Program-made: the position numbers and the translations under genes
Shown: one piece after another, positions 51,793 to 61,804 of the stretch
Numbering within the stretch: position 1 is the first letter of the stretch
Layout: every line of letters begins with the position of its first letter
The notes under the pieces: generated by a model
What the model saw: only the letters and a program-made list of their open reading frames with translations
What the model was told of the DNA's origin: nothing
Databases searched by the model: none
Source of the DNA: Cyclobacterium marinum DSM 745
GTDB taxonomy: Bacteria > Bacteroidota > Bacteroidia > Cytophagales > Cyclobacteriaceae
Direction of reading: 5' to 3'
Length of the DNA stretch: 64,000 nucleotides
Assembly: GCF_000222485.1 (NCBI RefSeq)
Contig: NC_015914.1
Location: 3,888,001-3,952,000 of the forward strand

Positions 51793-53763
51793 CTATTCAG
51801 CGGAATTACTTTCAGGTGCCAAAGTTTGGTTTTTTACAAGAACCAGTGGCTCTTTAAATTTGCTTGAGATTATATCAATTAGGTATTTTAGGTCCGGGTA
51901 CTCTTCGGGCCCAATTAATTGATTGGAAACAGTGATTACTGAATTAATTATGGCTGTTTCATTGATAATATTGACTTTGTATGAAAAAGAGATGGCTCCA
52001 CTGGGTAAGGTCATGGCTACATTTTCAGGGTAGTCATCTAAAGTATAGCCTGCAGGAATTTCAATTTTAGCCCCATACCTGTCCGTAAATAGGTATCCAA
52101 AATCGATAGGAAAAGTTCTGGAGGATCTTACAAATGGGTTGGGTTCCCATCTCAATAATTGGAATGGGTTTATGTATAAGTTCTGAGTTTTATCTATTTC
52201 TTTAGATGTCGTATATTTTATTAGAGTTTGATTGGTATTTGGAATCTTTTCAAAGGTAAAGACAGGATTAAGGTTTCCTTGTTCGTTGGTCATCAACTTT
52301 TCCCTGAGTGCATCACTCGAGTTGTTTTCTGCGTTAAATAGATCTGCATTGTATACACCATCAAAGCCCATGGCTTTAACGGCAGTTTCTCTTTTTAAAG
52401 AGACTTCATCCTCAATATGGATATTGTCAAACACAAAGTATCCTGAGGAGTGGTGGGTTTGAATATCTATGAGTCCACTGTTCTCCTCAAGCATAAGAAA
52501 ACCTTGATTAACTAAAAATTGAGAAGGCAAAAATCCAAAAGGGATAGATGAATCAGTGGCGTCTAAATAATATACTTTATTGGCAATAGAGGTGACTACA
52601 ATCAATTGATTAAACTGGTCTACAAAAGGGAAGGGTACAAGGTTGGACCTTCCATTTCCTTTGCTACTTATTAAAACCGGATAAGCTATAATGCCATAAT
52701 TTCTGAGATGCGCTAGAAGAGACAAATTTATTTCTGCCCTATTTCCATTTTTACTTTCGATTGTTTCCGAAAAATCTTTTGAGGGAACAATGGCAGACAT
52801 TCCGGAATAATGGTATTCATCACTGACATGTTCGTAGATGTCCATCGCTAGCTTTAAAGTGTCTGTTCCTTCACTTTCTAAACCTGTAATTTGTTGTGTT
52901 TTCTTTTTTGGGGACAAGTAGCTTTTAAATTCTAAACGATCGGCAAAGAAATCCGTTAAATCTTGCCAGGAATCAAAAAGTGATTTGTATTGATTTAAAT
53001 CCATGCCAAAACTATCCAACTCCCTATATTCATAGCCCTCCAGCTGAAAACTTACTTTTTCCAAATAATCCCTGTAATGTGTCATATAAGGTTCCGCAGT
53101 AAAGCCTTTTAGGCTGTCCAATTCCCATCTATAATTGTCTTTAGTTTTTGTTTTGAAATCATGGGAAATGGTTTTGATTCCTTGTTTCAGTGATTTGTAC
53201 CAGATGAATTCCGGAAAGGTAATGTCATAGATTGATTTTAGTGTTGGGATTTCATTTTGAAAAACCCAACCATCAATTGATAAAATGGACTTATCTGCCT
53301 TCACATAGGTAAAATCAATGATAGAGCCTACTTGTACTTGTGGAAAGGTAAACCTGATTTCTCTCCATCCATTTCCCGCATCTACTTCATAAAAATCTGA
53401 TTTAGATAATTTTTCAATTTGAATTTCTTCATTGACAAAATTTACTGTCTGGGCTTTTAATTTATAGATATCTTGAATTCGGTCATCCCCTTTATAGTAT
53501 TTCAATATTACATTTGCCTGTTCCTTCCCGCTTTCCTTTAAAACTTTTATTCGCCTGTGTATTTTGCTTTCCAATGTAACTCCTAAAAATATATTGTAAC
53601 TGGATTCTTGCAAAACTACTGCATCTGCTTCCGGTTCAAACTCTACCTCACTATATATAAATTCAGCTTCATTGTATTTACCAAAGCGCAATTCTTGTGA
53701 GAATAATAAATTTGGGGATATGAATAGTATAAATAATCCTATAGTGTATTTTAAAAAAGTCAT
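51793..53763 (-). CDS. Secreted DUF3857 protein with degenerate transglutaminase-like domain
   Basis: A 656-residue exported protein (signal TIGLFILFISPNLLFSQE). The DUF3857 domain covers roughly residues 25-230 (VLQESSYNIFLGVTLESKIH, RIKVLKESGKEQANVILKYY). The middle resembles a transglutaminase fold, but the usual GDCKxxA segment with the active cysteine reads KNGNRAEINLSLLAHLRN here, so the domain should be inactive. A C-terminal DUF-like beta domain ends in PEYPDLKYLIDIISSKFKEP. It follows its catalytic-looking paralogue by 4 bases. Such pairs are common in Bacteroidota; the function is unknown. Confidence 0.82.
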   Translation of the reverse strand: MTFLKYTIGLFILFISPNLLFSQELRFGKYNEAEFIYSEVEFEPEADAVVLQESSYNIFLGVTLESKIHRRIKVLKESGKEQANVILKYYKGDDRIQDIYKLKAQTVNFVNEEIQIEKLSKSDFYEVDAGNGWREIRFTFPQVQVGSIIDFTYVKADKSILSIDGWVFQNEIPTLKSIYDITFPEFIWYKSLKQGIKTISHDFKTKTKDNYRWELDSLKGFTAEPYMTHYRDYLEKVSFQLEGYEYRELDSFGMDLNQYKSLFDSWQDLTDFFADRLEFKSYLSPKKKTQQITGLESEGTDTLKLAMDIYEHVSDEYHYSGMSAIVPSKDFSETIESKNGNRAEINLSLLAHLRNYGIIAYPVLISSKGNGRSNLVPFPFVDQFNQLIVVTSIANKVYYLDATDSSIPFGFLPSQFLVNQGFLMLEENSGLIDIQTHHSSGYFVFDNIHIEDEVSLKRETAVKAMGFDGVYNADLFNAENNSSDALREKLMTNEQGNLNPVFTFEKIPNTNQTLIKYTTSKEIDKTQNLYINPFQLLRWEPNPFVRSSRTFPIDFGYLFTDRYGAKIEIPAGYTLDDYPENVAMTLPSGAISFSYKVNIINETAIINSVITVSNQLIGPEEYPDLKYLIDIISSKFKEPLVLVKNQTLAPESNSAE

Positions 53764-53767
53764 AATG

Positions 53768-55594
53768 TTATTGTTTGGTAAAAACTAATTCTCCTTGTAT
53801 TTTTTTGTTTAAAGCTATAAGTAGTTCGCTTTGCTCTTCTTCAGAGAGCCGATCGGTGTCAGTAAATTGTATTTGTTTTTTTATTAATATATTTTCATCA
53901 TCAATTATTATCTCCATTTTTAGTTCATAATTGTCCTCTGTGATGGATAGGGAAGGGGGGATTGATTCTGTGTTCAATGAGCGATGCTTCTTGATGTTGA
54001 CTTCCTCCATGTATACCTCTGAGGTGTTTTTAAGGTTAGGTTCCCAAGTGTGCCATGAGATGGGGATAAATATTCGTTTACCGGTACTTTTGTAATACCT
54101 TTGAACCATCCCTGAGAAGTTGATTTGAGTTTGAATATCCTGCCATTCAATTTTTTTATCCAAACTAATGTCATTAATTATTAAACCATTTCCTCCTATT
54201 TGACCATTGAAAAGATTGGTAATTTCATCCTCCTTTTTGTCATATGTTTTCATGACTGTAATTTCGGCAGGAAATCCTTTCTGCAACAATGTTCCTTTTA
54301 TTGCAGCATTTCCATTTTGTTGTAAAAGGATAGAAGAATTAAATACAGTGGTGTTAAAGTCAGGATCAGAATATGTAGGTGTTTGATCTACTTCTCCACC
54401 TTCCGGGGTTATGACCAATACTTTCCGATTCCTTGTGAATGAACCTAAAAATCCCGCAGGTAAATGGCTGGAAGTACATTCCAGCCAATATTTTTTATCA
54501 CCGGATTTTATCCTTAAGATGGCATGATTGAATTGATTAGAGGGAAAATCTTCGTCGAAAGTGGGATCTTCCCCTGCTTTAACCAAAGTGTAATCTGAAG
54601 GAATACCTACTTCTGATAACATGGCTTGCATAAATAAAGTCAAACCTTTACAATCCCCATACTTCTTAGAAAGCACCTCTTCACTTTCCATCGGACGCCA
54701 ACCTCCAAGGCCTAACTGAATACTGACATACCTATAGTTTTTTTGTAGGTACCTGTATAGAATTTCAATTTTTTCTATAGAATCGACCCCTTTCACCATC
54801 TCATGAAGCTCTTGTTTAAACGCCTCAGGTAATTTGGTTCTTTCTTTATTTAATTGGTGAAACCACAAACCGAAATTCTTCCAAGTGTCCATTCTTGCTT
54901 CAAACCCATCCATCCCAAATTTTTCAGGGGCTAAAGTTATCTTGGATAAATCTGTTTCCTCCGTGTCCTCAGCAACAGGAGCGAGGTCATTGATTGTCCA
55001 AACTAGGGTGTGATTTTCACCTATAAAATTGGTGTCAAATGCTCCCTCAAAATGCTGGGTTTTAAAACGAATTCCTAAGGATTCCGGGTAGATAACTTCC
55101 AAGCGAGCTTGTTCTACTTTTTGATGGTAGTTATTTTGTGGTCTCCATGTAGGGAAATAGAAATTCCCTGATTTTCTTAGTTTTACTTTCATTTCCACCC
55201 TTACCGGAAAAGAAGATGACTGCAGGTTGAATTGCTTTAAGGTTAAATCTTGGTAAATATTGCCACTTGTTATTAAATCTCTTTCTTGAAGGTCTTTGGC
55301 TTTTATTTTCTTTATGGTTTTTTCATTGAATGGGTCTATTATCTTTACTTCAAAATTATCTAAGCTGGTGAATTGATCTATGATAAAGTGATAGGATGCG
55401 TGTGATAATCCGTTTTTGTCATAGATGGTGGTTACCTGATTGATTTCGATTTCATAGGAGTAGTCCTCTGATAAAGTGATTTTATAATCTTTCTTTATAC
55501 TTGAATAGTTGGGGGTAGAAAAGTTTGTTCCATTTAAAACCAGAGGTGAAAATAGAAAAATAAAAAAAATAGAAATAGATAAATACCTATACAT
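53768..55594 (-). CDS. Secreted DUF3857 transglutaminase-like protein with intact cysteine
   Basis: A 608-residue exported protein (signal YLSISIFFIFLFSPLVLNGT). The DUF3857 domain spans about 35-230. The transglutaminase-like domain (about 265-390) keeps the cysteine in LSKKYGDCKGLTLFMQAML and the histidine in NQFNHAILRI, with YWLECTSSHLPAG carrying glutamate in place of the usual aspartate. The C-terminal 200 residues are beta-rich. It probably acts in the periplasm or at the surface on proteins or peptidoglycan peptides, but the substrate is unknown. It is the first gene of a two-gene operon with the cysteine-less paralogue. Confidence 0.85.
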   Translation of the reverse strand: MYRYLSISIFFIFLFSPLVLNGTNFSTPNYSSIKKDYKITLSEDYSYEIEINQVTTIYDKNGLSHASYHFIIDQFTSLDNFEVKIIDPFNEKTIKKIKAKDLQERDLITSGNIYQDLTLKQFNLQSSSFPVRVEMKVKLRKSGNFYFPTWRPQNNYHQKVEQARLEVIYPESLGIRFKTQHFEGAFDTNFIGENHTLVWTINDLAPVAEDTEETDLSKITLAPEKFGMDGFEARMDTWKNFGLWFHQLNKERTKLPEAFKQELHEMVKGVDSIEKIEILYRYLQKNYRYVSIQLGLGGWRPMESEEVLSKKYGDCKGLTLFMQAMLSEVGIPSDYTLVKAGEDPTFDEDFPSNQFNHAILRIKSGDKKYWLECTSSHLPAGFLGSFTRNRKVLVITPEGGEVDQTPTYSDPDFNTTVFNSSILLQQNGNAAIKGTLLQKGFPAEITVMKTYDKKEDEITNLFNGQIGGNGLIINDISLDKKIEWQDIQTQINFSGMVQRYYKSTGKRIFIPISWHTWEPNLKNTSEVYMEEVNIKKHRSLNTESIPPSLSITEDNYELKMEIIIDDENILIKKQIQFTDTDRLSEEEQSELLIALNKKIQGELVFTKQ

Positions 55595-55943
55595 TATTTT
55601 ATGATTTAATCTAATATAAAAAAAATATCATAAATAAAAAAATGATATTGTAATCCGTGCAAATTATAAAATAATGGATAAAATAGACAATGATATGATT
55701 AATTTATTTTTAATGAAGGCATCCGGATTCAGGAAAAGAGATTAAATAGCTTATTGATTAATCCATTCATTTTGTGGGGTTTAGGTTTAAATTTTTTGAA
55801 AGTGCTGTAGTGGTGAATTCGGAAATATTTTTTAGGATCGTTTAATGATTATTTCTTCCTTTTAGTGAAAATAGGAAGGTGTTTTTTTTCGGCCGGTAAA
55901 ATTGCTTACTTTATTCAAAAATTATTTATACCCTATACCTATT
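55595..55943. other. AT-rich intergenic region between divergent genes
   Basis: About 350 bases, very AT-rich near 55610-55710. No gene and no exact promoter box with correct spacing was found. Confidence 0.4.
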
Positions 55944-56960
55944 ATGAACACTACCAATAGAATCCCATTTGAAATTTTAAAAACCACTTTTGCCAATATC
56001 TTAATTCAGCGTGGATTTGAGGCCAAGAAGGCCAAAATTTGTGCTGAGCTTTTTTCTATGGCGAGTCTTGATGGGGTGGCTTCTCATGGATTGAACCGTT
56101 TCCCTGCATTTTTAGAGCAAGTAGAGGGGGGAAGAGTAATTCCGGAAGCAGAACCGGTGCTAGAATTTTCTTTGCCAATCATGGAGCGATGGGATGGCCA
56201 ATTGGGAGCAGGAATGTACAATGCTTCTTTTGCTATGAAAAGGGCAGCCGCCATGGCAATTAAAAATGGTATGGGTTGTGTGGCTTTAAATAACACCAAT
56301 CATTGGATGCGAGCAGGAAATTATGGCTGGCAAGCAGCGGAAGCAGGGTGTATAAGTATTTGCTTTACCAATACCATTCCCAACATGCCTGCTTGGGGTG
56401 GGAAGGAACCAAAATTGGGAAACAACCCATTAGTGATAGGGCTGCCTTATAAAAACAAAGCCGTAATTTTAGATACCGCCATGACTCAATACTCCTATGG
56501 CAAAATGGCAATTTATAAAAGATCCGGAAAGCAACTGCCTTATGCTGCTGGTTTTGATGCAGAGGGGCAGCTTAGCAAAAATCCCATTGAAGTTATTGCT
56601 GAGAAGCTTCCCTTGCCGATAGGTTTATGGAAAGGAGCAGGATTGTCATTGATGTTGGACCTATTGGCTTCAGGTCTTTCTGATGGACAGTCTTCTCAAG
56701 AAATTGGTCGGCAGCAAGAGGAATATGGTGTTTCCCAGTTTTTTTTATGCATTCATCCTGAGGTAATGGGAATATCTAAAACCAACTTGGATGGGAAAAT
56801 TGAACATACCATAGCAGATTTAAAACAATCAAAGGTTTTTGATGGGATGGACATTCATTTCCCGGGAGAGCAGTCCTTTATCAGAAGAGAAGAAAATCTT
56901 CGGCTAGGCGTGCCGGTTGATGCAGATATTTGGGGAAAAGTTTGTCGAATGATGGATTAA
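55944..56960 (+). CDS. Ldh family (YiaK-like) malate/lactate/diketo-gulonate oxidoreductase
   Basis: About 338 residues from the ATG at 55944; an upstream in-frame start would add 14 non-homologous residues. The family (Ldh_2) is clear: a catalytic-type histidine in DGVASHGLNRFPAFLEQ, VALNNTNHWMRAGNYGWQAA, CFTNTIPNMPAWGGKEPKLG and NPLVIGLPYKNKAVILDTAM. It uses NAD(P)H on 2-oxo acids; closest in feel is YiaK, which reduces 2,3-diketo-L-gulonate. It lies between DUF3857 genes and the rhamnosidase, convergent with the latter. A role in sugar-acid metabolism is inferred. Confidence 0.85.
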   Translation: MNTTNRIPFEILKTTFANILIQRGFEAKKAKICAELFSMASLDGVASHGLNRFPAFLEQVEGGRVIPEAEPVLEFSLPIMERWDGQLGAGMYNASFAMKRAAAMAIKNGMGCVALNNTNHWMRAGNYGWQAAEAGCISICFTNTIPNMPAWGGKEPKLGNNPLVIGLPYKNKAVILDTAMTQYSYGKMAIYKRSGKQLPYAAGFDAEGQLSKNPIEVIAEKLPLPIGLWKGAGLSLMLDLLASGLSDGQSSQEIGRQQEEYGVSQFFLCIHPEVMGISKTNLDGKIEHTIADLKQSKVFDGMDIHFPGEQSFIRREENLRLGVPVDADIWGKVCRMMD

Positions 56961-57041
56961 CTGCCCTTATTCTTTAAAGTGGAAAGGTGGGATTATTATC
57001 CCTTGTTTGTTTGGAATTTCAATTTCTAGCAATTAAAATTC

Positions 57042-57077
57042 AGCCCGCCCTGCTTAGGCATGTAGATAGGACGGGCT
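57042..57077. terminator. Bidirectional terminator between convergent genes
   Basis: AGCCCGCCC (57042-57050) pairs with GGACGGGCT (57069-57077) with one G-T pair and an 18-base loop; A/T-rich flanks lie on both sides. Confidence 0.7.
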
Positions 57078-57147
57078 AAATTTAGCTGAAAAGATGAAGA
57101 AATAAACTTTCGCAGGTATCAGCTATTTATTTTATTTAGCGAATCAT

Positions 57148-60006
57148 TTATTTTATGATGCTTTCAAATTGATAGGTACCTGAGCCTAACTTCAGCACTT
57201 GTTTCCCCTCGAAGAAATGTCCTCTCTGGAGGTTTTCATGCTGGTCCAACCTTTTTTTGTCCATGGTTATGTCTAGTTCACTTTTGGCCGGTATAAATAA
57301 GGTGGCTTGCGTATTAACAGGAATGCTTACCTTCATAAAGAGTTTTTCTCCTACTTTTTTCCAAGAACTACTGATATTTCCATGAATAGATTGGTGGCTG
57401 GCAGCAACATAATTGATTTCCTCTTTCGGTATTTCAGGGGCAATAGTAAAGGTTTTGTAAGCCACTTCGTCAGCTTTGATGCCTGCCATATTGTGAAACA
57501 TCCATTCAAATACTGAACCGAAAGCATAATGGCTAAAAGAATTCATGCCATTGTTTAGGCTGGCCATTTTTTCCGGGTTGTCTTTTACATAACTATCCCA
57601 TCGCTCCCAAATTGTGGTGGCCCCATTTTTTATTTCAAATCCCCATGAAGGATATTCTTCATTCAGTAGAAGTTGATAGGCCAAGTCACTGTGTCCTGTA
57701 GCAGACAAAGCTGGTAAAAGCTGCTTGGCACCAAGAAACCCTGTGGCTAGTTTGCCATCATTTTCATGGATCAACTGTGCCAAGTGATTTCCGGCTATAT
57801 GTTTTTGGTTGTCATCAAGAAAATCCAAAAAAATTGCATTGGCATAGGCTGTTTGTGTATTTCCTGAAAATCCCATTTGTCCATCCACATATCCGGCTCC
57901 GTCACCATATGCTGTAGCATCTGTCTTGAGCCTTAGGTTTTCTTCATTGAGATAATGTGCTGCGAAGGCTGTTTTAATTTTTTTAGCCAAGTTTTGGAAA
58001 TGCATGGCTCTTTCCGGTTTTCCAATGGCATCTGCCATTTCAGCCATAAGGCTGGCAACATGACCGTAATACATGGTTGCCAACATGTCCGGAGGTGTTT
58101 TTTTACCTATAGAGAGCCAGTCTCCATACCCACCTTTGGGGTTGAGATCTGCGAAAGAACCTTCCGGATAAAAATAAGCCCCTTTGCTTTTTTTATAATG
58201 AAAGGCCATAAATTTCTCCATGTTTTCCCAGCCCGTTTCAATGATTCTTGTATCACCATATGCCTTGAATTGTTCATATGGATTAATAATACCTGCTTCC
58301 ATCCATCCCGGAGCATAAGTGTCTGTGCTTCTTACCGGAGGGGCGGGGGCATAGTCGGGATAGGCACCATATTCCCATTGTGCATCGTGAAGATCTTGAA
58401 TCCATTTGGTAAAGAAGGCAGAGACATCCATATTGATGGCTGCCGTCCCGGCATAAGTTTGGGCATCTCCTGTCCAGCCCATTCTTTCATCTCTTTGAGG
58501 ACAATCTGTGGGGATGTCCACAAAATTGGCACGTTGGGTCCAGACAATATTTTGGTACAATTGATTGACCATAGGGTGGTCAGTCTCGAAATGGCCTACT
58601 CTAGGTGTATTGGAGCCAAGCACTAAGCCTGTGATGTTCCCTTTGGTAGGCTTATCGGGAAAACCACTAACTTGTACATATTGAAAACCATGGTAGGTAA
58701 ATGCAGGGGTCCATTCCTCTCCCTCGGGATCCCCCTTGAGTATATAGGTGTCTGTTGCCCTGGCCATTCTAAGGTTTTCGTCCATTAACCTGCCGTCGGG
58801 GTGCAACATTTCCCCAAATTTTAATACTACTTTGTCGCCTGCTTTTCCCTTTACTTTCAGTTTAACCAAACCAGCAAAATTTTGCCCCATATCGAAAATA
58901 TAATCACCATTTTCTCTCTTATGAATTTCAATAGGTTCAATAACATCTGTAACCTGAACAGGTTGAGCAGGATATAATTGTAAATTACGTTTGCCGGCAT
59001 TTATTATGCTTGCATCATCCCAATGTTCATCATTAAAGTTTGCTTGGCTCCAACCTTCAGGAACTTTTCTGGCATCAAAGGTTTCTCCATGAAGAATATC
59101 TGATTCTATAAGCCCACCTGTTGCAGCTTTCCATTGCTCATTGGTAGTAAAAATGGCCGTTTCACCATTGGTGAATGTAACTTCCAATTGTGCTTTTAAG
59201 GCAGGTGTGTTTTCATAAAACGCCCTGACTACAGGGTTGCCTATCAATAATGCATATCCAATATAGCCACTGTACCAACCAGGTGAAAGTGTTGCTTGTA
59301 ATACATGCTCTCCTTGACCAAGCTGTTGTGTCACATCATACACATTATAGTAGAGCCGTTTGTTGTAATCGGTCCAACCGGGAGCTAGAAAATCTACCCC
59401 AACTTTTTTACCATTGATCTTGTATTCATACAATCCCAGTGAAGTTACGTATAACCGTGCCTTAGCTACTTTGTTTGCCAATGCGATTTTTTTCCTTAAA
59501 ATAGGAGAAGGGGGTAAAAACAATTCTTTATTTTTATAAGGGATGGGCTGGGTATTCGCTGAAAAATCCTTTCCTATCCATTGACTTTTCCAGTCATCTT
59601 CTTCTAGAAGCCCCATTTCCCAGGTAGCCCAATCACTCCACTTACCGGCCTGGCCTTTTTTATCCCAGCTTTGTACTTTCCAATAGCATTTCTGACGAGA
59701 CTTGAGGGGCTTGCCTTGATAGACCACCTGAGAAGTAATGTCTCCAATGGTTTTTTTTGAATCCCATAAGTCTGCTTTTCCGGGTTCCAAAAGTTCAACT
59801 TTGCTTGCAACTAATATTCTATAGGCAGTTTGGTATTGGTTTCTAACCTCTGACTTTAAAATCCAGCTTAATCGAGGTTTCTTTTCGTCGATGAAAGGGT
59901 TCTCTAGGTATTCACACCTTAAGTAGTCGGGAGTTAAGTCTGACGCAGCCTTTGTGTTGATGCAAAAGATCAAAGAAAGCAAAGTCCAAAAAGTCAATAT
60001 TTTCAT
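57148..60006 (-). CDS. GH78 alpha-L-rhamnosidase
   Basis: A 952-residue exported enzyme (signal KILTFWTLLSLIFCINTKAA). Domains in order: an N-terminal fibronectin-like module (about 20-120, LRCEYLENPFIDEKKPRLSW); the Bac_rhamnosid_N beta-sandwich (about 160-335, YVTSLGLYEYKINGKKVG); a second sandwich (about 340-450); the (alpha/alpha)6 catalytic domain (about 455-850) with FVDIPTDCPQRDERMGWTGD holding the general-acid glutamate and GATTIWERWDSY the base region; and a C-terminal sandwich. It releases terminal alpha-L-rhamnose from glycans or glycosides, probably in the periplasm. It is the clearest evidence that this region handles rhamnose. Confidence 0.95.
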   Translation of the reverse strand: MKILTFWTLLSLIFCINTKAASDLTPDYLRCEYLENPFIDEKKPRLSWILKSEVRNQYQTAYRILVASKVELLEPGKADLWDSKKTIGDITSQVVYQGKPLKSRQKCYWKVQSWDKKGQAGKWSDWATWEMGLLEEDDWKSQWIGKDFSANTQPIPYKNKELFLPPSPILRKKIALANKVAKARLYVTSLGLYEYKINGKKVGVDFLAPGWTDYNKRLYYNVYDVTQQLGQGEHVLQATLSPGWYSGYIGYALLIGNPVVRAFYENTPALKAQLEVTFTNGETAIFTTNEQWKAATGGLIESDILHGETFDARKVPEGWSQANFNDEHWDDASIINAGKRNLQLYPAQPVQVTDVIEPIEIHKRENGDYIFDMGQNFAGLVKLKVKGKAGDKVVLKFGEMLHPDGRLMDENLRMARATDTYILKGDPEGEEWTPAFTYHGFQYVQVSGFPDKPTKGNITGLVLGSNTPRVGHFETDHPMVNQLYQNIVWTQRANFVDIPTDCPQRDERMGWTGDAQTYAGTAAINMDVSAFFTKWIQDLHDAQWEYGAYPDYAPAPPVRSTDTYAPGWMEAGIINPYEQFKAYGDTRIIETGWENMEKFMAFHYKKSKGAYFYPEGSFADLNPKGGYGDWLSIGKKTPPDMLATMYYGHVASLMAEMADAIGKPERAMHFQNLAKKIKTAFAAHYLNEENLRLKTDATAYGDGAGYVDGQMGFSGNTQTAYANAIFLDFLDDNQKHIAGNHLAQLIHENDGKLATGFLGAKQLLPALSATGHSDLAYQLLLNEEYPSWGFEIKNGATTIWERWDSYVKDNPEKMASLNNGMNSFSHYAFGSVFEWMFHNMAGIKADEVAYKTFTIAPEIPKEEINYVAASHQSIHGNISSSWKKVGEKLFMKVSIPVNTQATLFIPAKSELDITMDKKRLDQHENLQRGHFFEGKQVLKLGSGTYQFESIIK

Positions 60007-60127
60007 GGGTTTATTTTTAGTTTGGGACTAAATGTAAATCATTTTCGCTCGAAAGGTATCCTGCACTGTACCGTTTAAATGTAAGTCAAGACAGTGAAAT
60101 TAAAAGATATTTTGTCTAACCATTAGG

Positions 60128-61633
60128 TCATTTTTCTTCAGTAGTTGGTGTGATATTATAAATGTTCTTTGACTCGATAAAATCGCTAGCAATACTTAAA
60201 GGGCGGAAAATGAATCTCTTTTTTGTCCTATGCCCGGCAGTTCTAAGCATTATTTCTTTCAAAGTTTTAAGTACCCTTATGGTATGATTGCCTTTGTTAA
60301 TCATGATGCATTCTGCCAGAGAGGCTTGCACTGCATCTGTTATTTCTGAACGTGTAGGCATACCGGATTTTTGAAGTTTTTCTAAAACTTGAGTAGCCCA
60401 GACTACCGGAACATGGGCCGCTTCACAAATCCATGAGATTTGATCCTGAATTTCTCCCATTCTCCCAAAGCCTATTTCAACGGCCAGATCTCCTCTAGCG
60501 ATCATGATCCCAAAGGGGGGTGTTTTCATTGCCTCAAATAGTAAGGCAGGTAAGTTCCTCACGGATTCGGGGGTTTCTATTTTTAGAATGATTGCAGGCT
60601 GTTTTTTGAGTTTTAATTTTTTAAGCTCACTTTTTAATTTGGTAATGTCTCCAGGCGTCTTCACAAAAGAATAACCCAGCAGATCTGCATGAGCTGTGAT
60701 AAATGGCAAACAAGCTTTATCAAAGTCTGTAAGGGATGGGATGTTCAAAGGTGAATCCGGAAAATTAATTCCTTTTTCTGACTTTATTTTACCCTTTTTG
60801 GAAGCTACTCTTTCCAGTTTTACAGCTGCTTTTCCTTTTTCCACCTTGGTGACAACCCCGCTTATTTCGCCATCGTCAATGAACACACGGTGACCTTCTT
60901 GAAGAGAGGAAATAATACCTTTTTCATTAGGGCTTATTACGATATCTTCTGCTGAAAAACCTTTTTTACTTTCAGCTAACCAAATTTCGTCTCCTTCTTC
61001 AACTTTTACTTTTCCTTCATCCTTGCCCTTGGCTAAAAGCCCGGTTCTAATCTTTGGCCCGGCAAGGTCAAAATATATTTTACAAGATAGTCCGGTTTTT
61101 TTCTCAGCAGCTTTGATTTGTTTTATCATTTTCAACCAAAGGCCCTGATCATCATGCGCACAATTGATACGAGCGACTTGCATGCCATTGAGTAAAAGCC
61201 GTTCTATAAGTTCAGGATTTTCAGCAAAATCTGTAGCAAAGGTGACCATTACACTCGGCATCTTGGCTTGGGCCTGCTTTCCAAACAGTAATTTACTGTT
61301 TTGTTCAAGCCTTTTTCGGCTAAACTTATACGTGCATGGGTTAAGTTCCCCTTTTGCATAAGTATGGCCTAAACGTTCTCTGATGGTCTGCACCTGTCTG
61401 TGCAGATGGTTTTCGGAATTGGAAAGTGCAGAAAAGCCATAATAATGAAGTTTTTCTTGTAATGATTTCCTGTCCTTACTCCTGAAATATAAATACTGGA
61501 TCAAGTTGATGGCAGCAACTCTCTGATCTTTGGGTATTTGTTCGAGATATACATCAAACTCATGGGTAACCTCAATTAATGAGGCCTCCAAGTCGGCCAA
61601 CTCTTGAGCAAGTTCTTGAATGGTAGTTTTCAT
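60128..61633 (-). CDS. Atypical pyruvate kinase with N-terminal extension and no C-terminal domain
   Basis: A 501-residue protein. Residues about 1-125 are a helical extension (RSKDRKSLQEKLHYYGFSAL, NHLHRQVQTIRERLG). Then comes the pyruvate kinase barrel: SVMVTFATDFAENPELIERL, MQVARINCAHDD, KIYFDLAGPKIRTGLL, and GIMIARGDLAVEIGFGRMGE with the catalytic GD motif, followed by HVPVVWATQVLEKLQKSGMP and TRSEITDAV. The inserted B domain is present (about 215-285). The usual C-terminal allosteric domain is missing; the chain ends soon after the barrel. Such PK-like proteins occur in several phyla; activity is likely but allostery would differ from standard pyruvate kinase. Confidence 0.85.
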   Translation of the reverse strand: MKTTIQELAQELADLEASLIEVTHEFDVYLEQIPKDQRVAAINLIQYLYFRSKDRKSLQEKLHYYGFSALSNSENHLHRQVQTIRERLGHTYAKGELNPCTYKFSRKRLEQNSKLLFGKQAQAKMPSVMVTFATDFAENPELIERLLLNGMQVARINCAHDDQGLWLKMIKQIKAAEKKTGLSCKIYFDLAGPKIRTGLLAKGKDEGKVKVEEGDEIWLAESKKGFSAEDIVISPNEKGIISSLQEGHRVFIDDGEISGVVTKVEKGKAAVKLERVASKKGKIKSEKGINFPDSPLNIPSLTDFDKACLPFITAHADLLGYSFVKTPGDITKLKSELKKLKLKKQPAIILKIETPESVRNLPALLFEAMKTPPFGIMIARGDLAVEIGFGRMGEIQDQISWICEAAHVPVVWATQVLEKLQKSGMPTRSEITDAVQASLAECIMINKGNHTIRVLKTLKEIMLRTAGHRTKKRFIFRPLSIASDFIESKNIYNITPTTEEK

Positions 61634-61804
61634 TGCTTAAAATATTCTAATAGATTAAATCATACAAATTGTAACGTATGATTATGCTAGAAGTATCAAT
61701 TTGCAATTAACTAATTCTTGTTTTAATAACAATAATCAAAATAATTCTTGACTTGCCTAGAGAAAGTTAACCAATGCCCCTGTTTTCAATGCACCAACGG
61801 AAGG

